The notes under the pieces: generated by a model
Database searches by the model: none
What the model was told of the DNA's origin: nothing
The model's input: only the letters and a program-made list of their open reading frames with translations
Shown here: positions 1-6,875 of the stretch, piece by piece
Layout: every line of letters starts with the position of its first letter
Numbering within the stretch: position 1 is the first letter of the stretch
Translations under genes and position numbers: made by a program
Source: an uncultured Clostridia bacterium
GTDB taxonomy: Bacteria > Bacillota > Clostridia > Lachnospirales > Lachnospiraceae
Assembly (NCBI GenBank): GCA_937888895.1
Contig: CALASV010000002.1
Location: 1 to 9,959, forward strand
Direction: 5' to 3'
Length of the DNA stretch: 9,959 nt

Positions 1-52
1 AACCGTAAGGGCGAAAGGGAGAAGTTCTAAGATTTTCTAACTTTAAAGTTAC
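1..52 (+). other. Disrupted stretch of the first ABC transporter gene
   Basis: In frame 1 the first 15 bases read N-R-K-G-E, matching the ...P-S-E-G-E... segment after Walker A in the partner gene (where the DNA gtgagggcgaaa resembles gtaagggcgaaa here). That frame stops at TAA 28-30. From 53 onward the same protein continues in frame 2 as G-K-K-I-E-E-Y. Between G-E and this point there are 37 bases where the partner gene has 12, a net gain of 25, which shifts the frame. The extra DNA contains a near-tandem 8-mer (7-14 and 15-22) and a perfect 14-bp palindrome, TAACTTTAAAGTTA, at 38-51. A 7-bp inverted pair, ACCGTAA (2-8) and TTACGGT (49-55), brackets the segment. This could be gene decay, an excision footprint, or an error at a contig edge. 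Confidence 0.5.
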
Positions 53-94
53 GGTAAAAAAATTGAAGAATACAATATTCGAGAATATTATTCG

Positions 95-631
95 ATGATT
101 TCTGCAGTATTTCAAACGATTCAACCAGTTGCATTTTCCATGTTTGAATTTGTAGCAAGTTCAGATTTAGAGAGAAAAACAGCAAAGGAAGATGCTATTA
201 TAGCAATGAAGTTAGCTGGTATTTGGGAAAAGATAGAGAGTCTACCAAATGGCATAGATACACACTTAATGAAAGGGATTTATGACGATGGCGTAGATTT
301 ATCTGGTGGAGAAATGCAAAAATTAGTATTAGCTCGTGCAATTTATAAAGACGGGAAAATTCTTGTATTAGATGAGCCGACTTCTGCCTTGGACTCAATT
401 GCAGAACATAAGTTGTATATGCAGTATCGAGAGTTGACGAAAGGAAAAACTTCCATTTATATTTCTCATCGGTTTGCTTCGACTCGTTTTTGTGATAGAA
501 TCATACTTTTGCAAGATGGTGTCATAACAGAGAGTGGAACACATGAACAGTTGATGAAATTAGATGGACAATATGCTTATATGTTTGGAGTACAAAGTAA
601 ATATTATAAGGAGGGTGACATTGATGAGTAA
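95..631 (+). CDS. ABC exporter, C-terminal ATP-binding fragment (5' part missing or broken)
   Basis: This encodes the end of an ABC-type exporter half with fused membrane and ATPase domains. The family couples ATP hydrolysis to export of peptides, lipids or drugs across the cytoplasmic membrane. The open frame runs back to 47, so ATG 95 is only the first Met of the fragment, it lacks a good ribosome binding site, and it lies just before the Q-loop (S-A-V-F-Q). Visible parts are the signature L-S-G-G-E near residue 69, Walker B I-L-V-L-D-E-P with the catalytic Glu, the D-loop S-A-L-D, and the H-loop I-S-H-R. Walker A and the transmembrane domain are absent. Intact relatives are about 600 residues; this fragment is 178. 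The 3' end overlaps the next gene by 8 bp (ATGAGTAA), typical of translational coupling in heterodimeric exporters. The 5' disruption suggests a pseudogene, unless it is a sequence error. Substrate unknown. Confidence 0.75.
   Translation: MISAVFQTIQPVAFSMFEFVASSDLERKTAKEDAIIAMKLAGIWEKIESLPNGIDTHLMKGIYDDGVDLSGGEMQKLVLARAIYKDGKILVLDEPTSALDSIAEHKLYMQYRELTKGKTSIYISHRFASTRFCDRIILLQDGVITESGTHEQLMKLDGQYAYMFGVQSKYYKEGDIDE
608..615 (+). promoter_or_regulatory. Ribosome binding site deciding the start of the second ABC gene
   Basis: AAGGAGGG lies 8 bases before ATG 624. It supports that start over an in-frame ATG at 564, which lies inside the preceding gene and has no comparable site. Confidence 0.8.
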
Positions 632-2435
632 AGATAACATAACAAAAAAAGCATTTAAAGTATATCATGCTTATAATCCAAAATATTTTCCATTAAAATT
701 TCTACAAATTATATTTGATAATATTTCTCCTTATTTTAATTTATGGATGTCATCAGAAATTGTAACTGCGTTATATGAGGAACGTGTGAAAAAAGAAATT
801 TATATGTTGATAGCAATTACATTGTTTGGAAATTTATTTGTGCGTATAATTGGTACAATTCTTTCTAGAACAGTAAGTATACAGTTAGAATTATTATCTA
901 ATAACGAAGCATTAGCTTTTCAGAAAAAAACAATGTCACTTGATTATGACAAAATGGAAAATTCGGAAATCCAATTACATCGAAGAAAAATTGCAGAAAA
1001 TTCGTATATTAATGGATATGGTGTTGTTTTTATGAGAGACAGCATAGAATTATTATTATATTATATCATAAATATTGCTTTTTCTTTCGTACTTTTTTTT
1101 GAAATGTTATTTCTTATTTTACAAGTAGAAATCAAGTGGTTTAGTATTGTAATTCTTTTAATATTAGTAGTTTGTGTAGGATGTAGTGTTATGTTCAAAT
1201 TGCGATCTTCAAAGAATATTGCAGAGTATAATAAAAAAGTAGGCGAGTATATGTTAATGGAAAATCGCATGAGTAGGGGGCATAATATAAATGGAATGGA
1301 TAGTCGTATTTATAAACAACAAAAATTGGTTTCTCAATTATTGGAGAAAATGAATCAAATGCATTTAAAATTATTTTCTGGATTGGCAAATGTAGAAATA
1401 GTTAGTGTTATACCAAGTATGATTTTTGAAAAATTATCGGAAATTTGTTCTTACTTATTGATTTGTTATTATTGTACATTAGGGGTTTTTCCAATCGGAA
1501 GTATCATTAAATATGTAGGATATCTTTGGAAAATTACAAATAATATTGGAATGATATCATTTGCAATCAAAAATTTTCAAACGAATGAATCCTATTTAAA
1601 AGTTTATTTAGATTATTTTGATATTAAAAATGATATGTATCAAGGAAGTCTTGCTGTAGAAAAACGAAGTGATAAAAAGTTTGATATTGAATTTAAAAAT
1701 GTAAGTTTTAAGTATGCTGGTTCACAAGAATATGCCTTAAAAAATATCAATTTAACATTAAAAGTAGGCGAACGTTTGGCAGTGGTTGGCATGAATGGAA
1801 GTGGAAAAACAACATTTATTAAACTTCTTTGTCGTTTGTATGACCCTAGTGAGGGCGAAATTTACATGAATGATTTTAATATTCGTAAATATGATTATAA
1901 ACAATATCTTTCCATTTTCTCTGTTGTATTTCAAGATTACAACTTACTTTCTGTACCACTTGGAAATAATATTGCGTGTGCTGAAACTTGGGATGTAAAA
2001 AAAGCAGAACGATTGTTAGAAGAAGTAGGTTTTGGAGAGCGTTATGCACAAATGCCTAAAAAATTAGAGACACCATTGTATAAAGAATTTGATGAAGATG
2101 GAGTTAATGTATCTGGTGGTGAAGCACAAAAAATTGCATTAGCAAGAGCATTATATAAAGATGCACCATTTATTATTTTAGATGAACCAACAGCAGCACT
2201 TGACCCAATTGCAGAGGCAGAAATTTATTCAAAATTTGACAGTATTGTGGAAGATAAAACAGCGATTTATATTAGTCATCGGTTATCTTCTTGCCGTTTT
2301 TGTGATAAAATAGCTGTGTTTGATAAAGGAGAAATTGTACAAGTAGGTACACATGAACAATTGTTAGCAGATGTTGATGGAAAATATTATGAACTGTGGA
2401 ACGCACAGGCACAATATTATACAAAAAGTGCATAA
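624..2435 (+). CDS. ABC exporter half, fused permease and ATP-binding domains
   Basis: This is a complete 603-residue ABC exporter subunit of the membrane. The N-terminal part (about residues 20-330) has hydrophobic segments near 60-82, 140-167, 172-192 and 275-305. The C-terminal ATPase domain has Walker A G-M-N-G-S-G-K-T at 389-396, a Q-loop S-V-V-F-Q-D, the signature V-S-G-G-E at 496-500, Walker B I-I-L-D-E-P with D520 and E521, the D-loop A-A-L-D, and H-loop His552. All ATPase residues are consensus. The domain closely resembles the fragment encoded just upstream, so the two probably evolved as partners of a heterodimer. If the upstream gene is broken, this subunit would have to work as a homodimer or not at all. 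The start at 624 overlaps the upstream stop and follows AAGGAGGG. No peptide precursor or regulator is in view, so the substrate cannot be stated. A terminator follows at 2443. Confidence 0.93.
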   Translation: MSKDNITKKAFKVYHAYNPKYFPLKFLQIIFDNISPYFNLWMSSEIVTALYEERVKKEIYMLIAITLFGNLFVRIIGTILSRTVSIQLELLSNNEALAFQKKTMSLDYDKMENSEIQLHRRKIAENSYINGYGVVFMRDSIELLLYYIINIAFSFVLFFEMLFLILQVEIKWFSIVILLILVVCVGCSVMFKLRSSKNIAEYNKKVGEYMLMENRMSRGHNINGMDSRIYKQQKLVSQLLEKMNQMHLKLFSGLANVEIVSVIPSMIFEKLSEICSYLLICYYCTLGVFPIGSIIKYVGYLWKITNNIGMISFAIKNFQTNESYLKVYLDYFDIKNDMYQGSLAVEKRSDKKFDIEFKNVSFKYAGSQEYALKNINLTLKVGERLAVVGMNGSGKTTFIKLLCRLYDPSEGEIYMNDFNIRKYDYKQYLSIFSVVFQDYNLLSVPLGNNIACAETWDVKKAERLLEEVGFGERYAQMPKKLETPLYKEFDEDGVNVSGGEAQKIALARALYKDAPFIILDEPTAALDPIAEAEIYSKFDSIVEDKTAIYISHRLSSCRFCDKIAVFDKGEIVQVGTHEQLLADVDGKYYELWNAQAQYYTKSA

Positions 2436-2442
2436 AATATGT

Positions 2443-2487
2443 AAAAGCTAATTTTGCTTACTATTAAGTAAAGTTGGCTTTTATTTT
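2443..2487 (+). terminator. Probable intrinsic terminator of the ABC operon
   Basis: AAAAGC (2443-2448) pairs with GCTTTT at 2477-2482, extended by TAA/TTG pairing. An inner stem of CTTAC with GTAA(A)G surrounds the loop TATTAA. The 3' arm runs into TTTTATTTTA. The stem is imperfect but well placed, 7 bases after the ABC stop codon. Confidence 0.65.
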
Positions 2488-2518
2488 ATGTTGAAATAAG
2501 AAATTAAAAATAAATTAG

Positions 2519-2547
2519 TTGACAAAGTATATTACGTATAGTATTAT
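2519..2547 (+). promoter_or_regulatory. Sigma-A-type promoter for the unknown gene and the first AAA/nuclease gene
   Basis: A perfect -35 box TTGACA (2519-2524), a 17-base spacer and a -10 box TATTAT (2542-2547) predict transcription starting near 2554. This leaves a leader of about 46 bases before ATG 2600. A TACGTA palindrome lies in the spacer. Confidence 0.75.
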
Positions 2548-2579
2548 TAGATACGTAAGTAATTTAAATAAAATACGTA
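2533..2579. repeat. Three TACGTA palindromes in and below the promoter
   Basis: TACGTA occurs at 2533-2538 (between the promoter boxes), 2552-2557 (around the predicted start) and 2574-2579 (in the leader), spaced 19 and 22 bases apart. Centres about two helical turns apart over a promoter would suit an operator. The hexamers could also pair with one another in the transcript. Two more copies occur inside the gene that follows, so the enrichment may not be purely regulatory. Confidence 0.4.
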
Positions 2580-2587
2580 ATATAAAT

Positions 2588-2594
2588 AGGGAGA
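2588..2594 (+). promoter_or_regulatory. Ribosome binding site deciding the start at 2600
   Basis: AGGGAGA followed by TTGCT puts a good site 5 bases before ATG 2600. The longer in-frame TTG start at 2519 would coincide with the -35 box, so it is rejected. Confidence 0.7.
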
Positions 2595-2599
2595 TTGCT

Positions 2600-3034
2600 A
2601 TGAGGAAACTTATTAAAACAGTATACTTTTATAATGATGGAACTTATGAAGAAGTTTTACCAGAAGAAACAGAACAAGGACAAAGTTGGTTTCATATAGA
2701 TGTAGAATTACATTCCATTTTTAGTAATCAAATGACTTCTAGAAGAATCCAATATAATGTGGCAGTTTGTGTGTTATGTAAACAATTTTTTAATGAAGGC
2801 TGTTCTGATTATATTAAAAAGAGTTTTAATTATCTAAAAGATTTTACGCATGTTACGTATCAAACAGTAACAGATAAGACATTTCGACAATTAGAGTTAA
2901 GTAGTGCTACGTATTCTAATTTAATTATAAATTATGTGGAGCATAGTAATGGGGAAATTAAAACAAAATTATTAGAAAAAATAGGGACACATACAGCAGA
3001 TGCAGATAGAAGATTGATAGAGCATTATCTTTAA
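2600..3034 (+). CDS. Protein of unknown function, 144 residues
   Basis: I do not recognise this family. The predicted product is soluble and starts M-R-K-L-I-K-T-V-Y-F-Y-N-D-G-T-Y. It has no signal peptide and no membrane segment. The middle part holds three cysteines (V-C-V-L-C-K near residue 57 and one about ten residues later) that do not form an obvious metal-binding pattern. The N-terminal stretch looks like alternating strands and the C-terminal third looks helical and charged. It is the first gene after a strong promoter, and its stop lies 35 bases before the AAA/PD-(D/E)XK gene with no terminator between. The two are therefore probably co-transcribed and may act together. That partnership is inference from position only. 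Confidence 0.7.
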   Translation: MRKLIKTVYFYNDGTYEEVLPEETEQGQSWFHIDVELHSIFSNQMTSRRIQYNVAVCVLCKQFFNEGCSDYIKKSFNYLKDFTHVTYQTVTDKTFRQLELSSATYSNLIINYVEHSNGEIKTKLLEKIGTHTADADRRLIEHYL

Positions 3035-3055
3035 GATTTTTAAACAATGCAGAAA

Positions 3056-3064
3056 GAGAGGTGG
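3056..3064 (+). promoter_or_regulatory. Ribosome binding site deciding the start at 3070
   Basis: GAGAGGTGG lies 5 bases before ATG 3070. An upstream in-frame GTG at 3061 overlaps this site and is therefore unlikely to be the start. Confidence 0.55.
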
Positions 3065-3069
3065 TTTGT

Positions 3070-4764
3070 ATGGATAGAAAAGTAGCAATTGGTATACAAA
3101 GCTTTTCTACATTAAGAGAAAACAATTATTTTTATGTAGATAAAACTTCATTTATCAAAGAATGGTGGGAAAGTGGAGATGAGGTTACTTTAATTGCTCG
3201 TCCTCGTCGTTTTGGAAAGACGTTGAATATGAGTATGTTAGAAAACTTTTTTTCGATTGAGTATGCAAGCCGAGGGGATTTATTTGAGGGACTTTCGATT
3301 TGGCAGGAGGAAAAATATCAAAAATTACAAGGAACCTATCCTGTGCTTAGTTTGTCTTTTGCTAATATAAAAGAGAAGGATTACGAAACAACAAGATGGA
3401 AAATTTGTCAGTTTATAAAAGATTTATACATCAAATACGATAGCATTTTGAAAAGCTTTTTATCTGAAGGAGATATGGAGTTTGTAAAAAGCGTTTCTGC
3501 TACTATGAGTGATGGTATTGCAACATTAGCATTGCATAAGCTTTCTTATTTTTTAAGTCAGTATTATGGAAAAAAAGTAATTATTTTGTTAGATGAGTAC
3601 GATACACCAATGCAAGAGGCTTATGTACAGGGGTATTGGAGTGAATTAGTATCTTTTACAAGAAGTCTATTTAATTCTACATTTAAAACGAATCCTTATT
3701 TAGCGAGAGCAATTATGACAGGAATTACAAGAGTAAGTAAGGAGTCTATTTTCTCTGATTTGAATAATTTAGAAGTAATAACAGTTACATCAAATAAGTA
3801 TGCAACGATGTTTGGATTTACGGAGGAGGAAGTTTTTGAAGCATTAGAAAGTTGTGGATTAGGAAAGGAGAAAGAGGGAGTAAAGCAATGGTATGATGGA
3901 TTTGTATTTGGAGAGTATGGTGACATTTATAATCCATGGTCAATTTTAAATTTTTTAGATAAAGGAAAGTATATGACTTATTGGGCGAATACAAGCAGTA
4001 ATAGTTTAGTGAGTAGGCTGTTACAAAGAGGAAATAAACGATTGAAACTTACTTTTGAACGATTATTAAAAGGGGAAATCATTCGTTGTCCAATAGATGA
4101 ACAGATAGTATACAATATGTTAAATGGAAATGAAACAGCAATATGGAGTTTACTATTATCAAGTGGTTATTTGAAAGTGTTAAGTTATGAGAGTATGGAA
4201 TTGGTAGGGGATAGACCGGTATTGTATGATTTAGCATTGACGAATTATGAAGTGAAGCGAATGTTTTTTGGAATGGTACAAAATTGGTTTGGAAGTACAG
4301 AAGGAAATTATAATGATTTTGTAGATGCGTTACTTCGAGATGATGTAGAAGGAATGAATGTTTATATGAATCGAGTGACAAGGGCAGTATTTAGTTATTT
4401 TGATACAGGAAAAACGCCATCGGATAGTGAACCAGAGCGTTTTTATCATGGATTTGTATTAGGCTTGATGATAGAATTAGTAGGGGAATATGTAATGACT
4501 TCCAATCGAGAAAGTGGCTTTGGACGGTATGATGTGATGTTAGAACCTTTCGATAAGAGTAAAAATGCAATTATTATAGAATTTAAGGTGCATAATCCTA
4601 AAAAAGAGAAATCATTAGAGGAAACGGTAGAAACTGCACTAAAGCAAATTGAAGCGAAGCAATATGAAGCTGTTTTAGTTGCAAAAGGAATAGAAGCAGA
4701 GCGAATTAAGAAATATGGTTTTGCTTTTGAAGGAAAAGAAGTGTTAATCGGTGGAGTGGAGTAA
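3070..4764 (+). CDS. AAA-ATPase-like protein with C-terminal PD-(D/E)XK nuclease-like domain
   Basis: This 564-residue protein has the architecture of the AAA-ATPase_like/PDDEXK_9 (former DUF1703) family, which is abundant in Bacteroidetes and clostridia and has no settled function. The N-terminus shows the family opening G-I-Q-S-F...Y-F-Y-V-D-K-T. Next come the modified P-loop R-P-R-R-F-G-K-T at residues 44-51, which lacks the usual first glycine, and Walker B L-L-D-E-Y-D with D175 and E176. The segment T-G-I-T-R-V-S-K-E-S follows, and W-Y-D-G and Y-W-A-N-T-S-S-N lie mid-protein. The C-terminal nuclease core is D488 (R-Y-D-V), E504-F-K506, and then a Q-I...Y helix, so the PD-(D/E)XK residues are all present. 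Length is usual for the family. It probably shares a promoter with the unknown gene upstream. A paralogue is encoded convergently next door. A role in DNA cleavage or defence is possible but unproved. Confidence 0.9.
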   Translation: MDRKVAIGIQSFSTLRENNYFYVDKTSFIKEWWESGDEVTLIARPRRFGKTLNMSMLENFFSIEYASRGDLFEGLSIWQEEKYQKLQGTYPVLSLSFANIKEKDYETTRWKICQFIKDLYIKYDSILKSFLSEGDMEFVKSVSATMSDGIATLALHKLSYFLSQYYGKKVIILLDEYDTPMQEAYVQGYWSELVSFTRSLFNSTFKTNPYLARAIMTGITRVSKESIFSDLNNLEVITVTSNKYATMFGFTEEEVFEALESCGLGKEKEGVKQWYDGFVFGEYGDIYNPWSILNFLDKGKYMTYWANTSSNSLVSRLLQRGNKRLKLTFERLLKGEIIRCPIDEQIVYNMLNGNETAIWSLLLSSGYLKVLSYESMELVGDRPVLYDLALTNYEVKRMFFGMVQNWFGSTEGNYNDFVDALLRDDVEGMNVYMNRVTRAVFSYFDTGKTPSDSEPERFYHGFVLGLMIELVGEYVMTSNRESGFGRYDVMLEPFDKSKNAIIIEFKVHNPKKEKSLEETVETALKQIEAKQYEAVLVAKGIEAERIKKYGFAFEGKEVLIGGVE

Positions 4765-4770
4765 TTTGTG

Positions 4771-4884
4771 TTAATAAAAAGTGGCTATTGCATTAAGTAA
4801 ATTTCATACAAAATATAGCACTTTCTTTGAGTGAAAGACTATATCTTGCTGTCTTATGCTTAGTGCAACAGCTCTTTTTGTTAA
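4771..4884. terminator. Long imperfect inverted repeat between convergent genes, likely bidirectional terminator
   Basis: The left arm from 4771 (ttaataaaaagtggctattg, then cattaag) is the near-complement of the right arm 4859-4884 (cttagtgcaacagctctttt, then tgttaa). An inner hairpin has ATATAG and CTTTC pairing with GAAAG and CTATAT around TTTGAGT, roughly 4814-4845. Both arms end in A/T runs, so transcripts from either side would finish in a U-rich tail. It lies 6 bases after one stop codon and abuts the other. At 114 bp with terminal inverted repeats of about 26 bp, it could also be a small non-autonomous mobile element. Confidence 0.65.
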
Positions 4885-4885
4885 T

Positions 4886-6592
4886 TTATAAAATTAGTTC
4901 TTCTTCCATTACAACCATGCAATGTTTTTTATAACAAGCAATTCCAAATTTTAATATTTTTACAATGGAGTGTTCTTTTAGTACTGTAGTATAGTGCAGT
5001 TTATTGATTTGCTTTATTGCTTTACTACATTCTGCATTTAGGTTATCGTTTTCTGCATATTTTACTTCAATGACAATTCCTGTTTTATTTATATTATCTA
5101 TAATTGTAATATCATTATAGCCTTCGCCTGATTCTTGGTTAGATTTTACAATCCAATCGTTACGATATTTGAGTATTCCAAGTAACATTCCATGATAAAA
5201 ATTTTCTTTCATCTCTTTTCGTACAGAAGTATCTCTAATACTAATTGTTTCTATAAGATATTGATTGAACATTTCTTGTACTTTACCTGCATTTCCTTGA
5301 AGAAATGCTTCGCTAAATGTTTGGTATCTGGTCGAGTCTGTTTGTACATAATCATTAAACCATGTATAGATTTGATTTTTAAAAATAGAGCGAATTTCTT
5401 CATTTGGAATTTTTAGTAGTAATGTGTCAGTATCGTTATCTTCTTCTTTTGGTTGATAAGTTAAATAACCAGTAACGAATAAAACACTCCAAAGGTGTTG
5501 GATAGTTTTATCTAGTTCTGCGTAGGTTAGTTCTTGCACTATATTTTTCTCTATGAGTTCACCAGCAATGAGTTGTTCCATTTCATATTTGGTTGTATTG
5601 TCTGCTTTTTCTATAAATTTTCGAATAATATCATTACTACTTGTATTACACCAATAATTTTGTGGTTTCATTTTAGGGTTGTCGCGTATATCATCTACAT
5701 AATTAATGACATCCCACGGGCAATAGATATCTACATTACCAAATTTATATCCATTGTACCATTGTTTTATGATTGGGTAGTGTTGTTCTAATTTATAATA
5801 TGCCAAAAGGTATTGTACTTCTTTATCTGTAAATCCAAAATATTCATCAAATTTTACACTTGTAATAGGTAATATTTTTAAATTGTTCAGTCCTGTAAAT
5901 ATACTTTCTTTAGCAATACGAAGACAACCTGTTAAAACAGCAAATTGTAAATTTTCATTCGTTTTTAAGGTACGTTCAAATAAATTATGAATGAAAAGAA
6001 CCATCTCTTGATAATATCCATAGTCATAAGCTTTTGCTAAAGGTACATCATATTCGTCAATTAAAATAACAACTTTTTGTTTAAAGTGTTTGTAAAGTAA
6101 CTGTGAAACAATATATAAACTATTTGTTAAGTCACTTTTGGAGCATTGTGATAAAAGAAAAGGTTCTAATATTTGTTTATCATAGTTAGATAAGTGGGGA
6201 CTATCCATTAGGTATTGATGTCTAGAAATTTCCATATAAATTGTATGACGTAACATTTCTAGTGCGTTTTTAAAATCTGTTCCAGATACTCCTTTTAAAC
6301 TAATTGCAATCACAGGAAATTTGCCCATATAGTTATCACATAAAGCAGTTTCTTTTGCAATTTCTAAGTTGGTAAATATTTCTTTATTTGTGCCAATTTC
6401 AAAGAAAGTACGAAGCATACTTAGCGTTAAAGATTTTCCAAAACGTCTAGGACGAGTAAAAAGTGTTACTTTTGCTCGGTGATTTAGCAATTCTTTTATT
6501 AATTTTGTTTTGTCTACGTAATAAAATCCTTCGGTTATGATTTCTTTAAAATTTTCAATTCCAATAGGTAGTAATTTTGTTTCTTCTATCAT
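4886..6592 (-). CDS. AAA-ATPase-like/PD-(D/E)XK protein, second paralogue
   Basis: This 568-residue protein has the same two-domain layout as the gene at 3070. The opening is L-P-I-G-I-E-N-F...Y-Y-V-D-K-T, followed by the P-loop R-P-R-R-F-G-K-S near residues 47-54 and Walker B I-L-I-D-E-Y-D near 177-182. Then come T-G-C-L-R-I-A-K-E-S, Q-W-Y-N-G, and Y-W-C-N-T-S-S-N. The C-terminal nuclease core is Y-N-D-I near 491-494 and I-E-V-K near 507-510, with Q-I-N-K-L-H-Y after it. The two proteins share these landmarks in register but differ at most other positions, so this is an old duplication or separate acquisition. ATG 6592 is preceded by GGAG at the right distance (6599-6602 on the plus strand). 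The gene has its own strong promoter and ends at the shared terminator. Biological role unknown. Confidence 0.9.
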   Translation of the reverse strand: MIEETKLLPIGIENFKEIITEGFYYVDKTKLIKELLNHRAKVTLFTRPRRFGKSLTLSMLRTFFEIGTNKEIFTNLEIAKETALCDNYMGKFPVIAISLKGVSGTDFKNALEMLRHTIYMEISRHQYLMDSPHLSNYDKQILEPFLLSQCSKSDLTNSLYIVSQLLYKHFKQKVVILIDEYDVPLAKAYDYGYYQEMVLFIHNLFERTLKTNENLQFAVLTGCLRIAKESIFTGLNNLKILPITSVKFDEYFGFTDKEVQYLLAYYKLEQHYPIIKQWYNGYKFGNVDIYCPWDVINYVDDIRDNPKMKPQNYWCNTSSNDIIRKFIEKADNTTKYEMEQLIAGELIEKNIVQELTYAELDKTIQHLWSVLFVTGYLTYQPKEEDNDTDTLLLKIPNEEIRSIFKNQIYTWFNDYVQTDSTRYQTFSEAFLQGNAGKVQEMFNQYLIETISIRDTSVRKEMKENFYHGMLLGILKYRNDWIVKSNQESGEGYNDITIIDNINKTGIVIEVKYAENDNLNAECSKAIKQINKLHYTTVLKEHSIVKILKFGIACYKKHCMVVMEEELIL

Positions 6593-6681
6593 AGGCTACT
6601 CCAATCTATATAAAGGTTTTTAGTTACGAATGTGTACAGATACTGTTGAAATATAAAAAATATTTTCTATTAGTATATAAT

Positions 6682-6710
6682 ATTATAAGTCAAAAAAGTA
6701 TTTTTATCAA
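6682..6710 (-). promoter_or_regulatory. Promoter of the second AAA/nuclease gene
   Basis: Read on the minus strand, -35 TTGATA (6705-6710), a 17-base spacer and a perfect -10 TATAAT (6682-6687) point toward the gene starting at 6592, giving a leader of roughly 85 bases. Confidence 0.7.
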
Positions 6711-6717
6711 TACTTTT
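6694..6717. promoter_or_regulatory. Inverted repeat over the -35 box, possible operator
   Basis: AAAAGTATT (6694-6702) and AATACTTTT (6709-6717) are perfect 9-bp arms around a 6-bp centre. The -35 box of the minus-strand promoter lies in the centre and right arm. A dimeric repressor binding here would block that promoter. The sequence is AT-rich, so chance is possible. Confidence 0.4.
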
Positions 6718-6739
6718 GAGAAAAACAGGAGAAATTACA

Positions 6740-6751
6740 AATATCCGATTG
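6740..6751 (+). repeat. Intergenic motif AATATCCGATTG, copy 1
   Basis: Identical 12-mer to those at 6835-6846 and 8872-8883 (inverted). Its flanks also resemble those of copy 2, giving TTAyrAATATCCGATTGA. It sits between the divergent promoters of the AAA/nuclease gene and the DUF1015 gene. Confidence 0.5.
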
Positions 6752-6781
6752 AAATTTATTTTGAAAAAAATTAAATTTTTA

Positions 6782-6810
6782 GTAGACATTTTTAAGTTTT
6801 GTGGTAAACT
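6782..6810 (+). promoter_or_regulatory. Promoter of the DUF1015 gene
   Basis: TAGACA (6782-6787), a 17-base spacer and TAAACT (6805-6810) with an upstream TG (6802-6803), giving an extended -10. The predicted start near 6817 leaves a leader of about 59 bases. Confidence 0.5.
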
Positions 6811-6834
6811 TGGCAAGTAGTGAAACGGATTATG

Positions 6835-6846
6835 AATATCCGATTG
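6835..6846 (+). repeat. Intergenic motif AATATCCGATTG, copy 2, in the DUF1015 leader
   Basis: This copy lies in the predicted 5' leader. Together with an upstream CGGAT at 6825-6829 it makes a short inverted repeat (CGGAT, 7-base loop, ATCCG) just before the ribosome binding site at 6861, which could be an operator or a weak leader hairpin. Confidence 0.45.
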
Positions 6847-6860
6847 ACCAATATTTTTTA

Positions 6861-6866
6861 AGGAGG
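6861..6866 (+). promoter_or_regulatory. Ribosome binding site deciding the DUF1015 start
   Basis: AGGAGG lies 9 bases before ATG 6876. The longer in-frame GTG at 6801 falls within the promoter, so it is not the start. Confidence 0.8.
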
Positions 6867-6875
6867 AATTTTATC

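Noticed and set aside
2..55. Intact insertion sequence or invertible segment at the left edge
   Set aside because: The 7-bp inverted pair encloses only about 40 bases with no transposase or recombinase in view; chance or an excision footprint is more likely.
564..623. 20-residue N-terminal extension of the second ABC protein
   Set aside because: It lies inside the upstream gene with no ribosome binding site; AAGGAGGG points to ATG 624.
5192..5791. Plus-strand open frames opposite the second AAA/nuclease gene
   Set aside because: They are low-complexity Phe/Ile-rich shadows of a well-supported minus-strand gene.
6801..6875. 25-residue N-terminal extension of the DUF1015 protein
   Set aside because: GTG 6801 falls in the predicted -10 region, and the family begins at M-A-I-V-K-P-F after AGGAGG.
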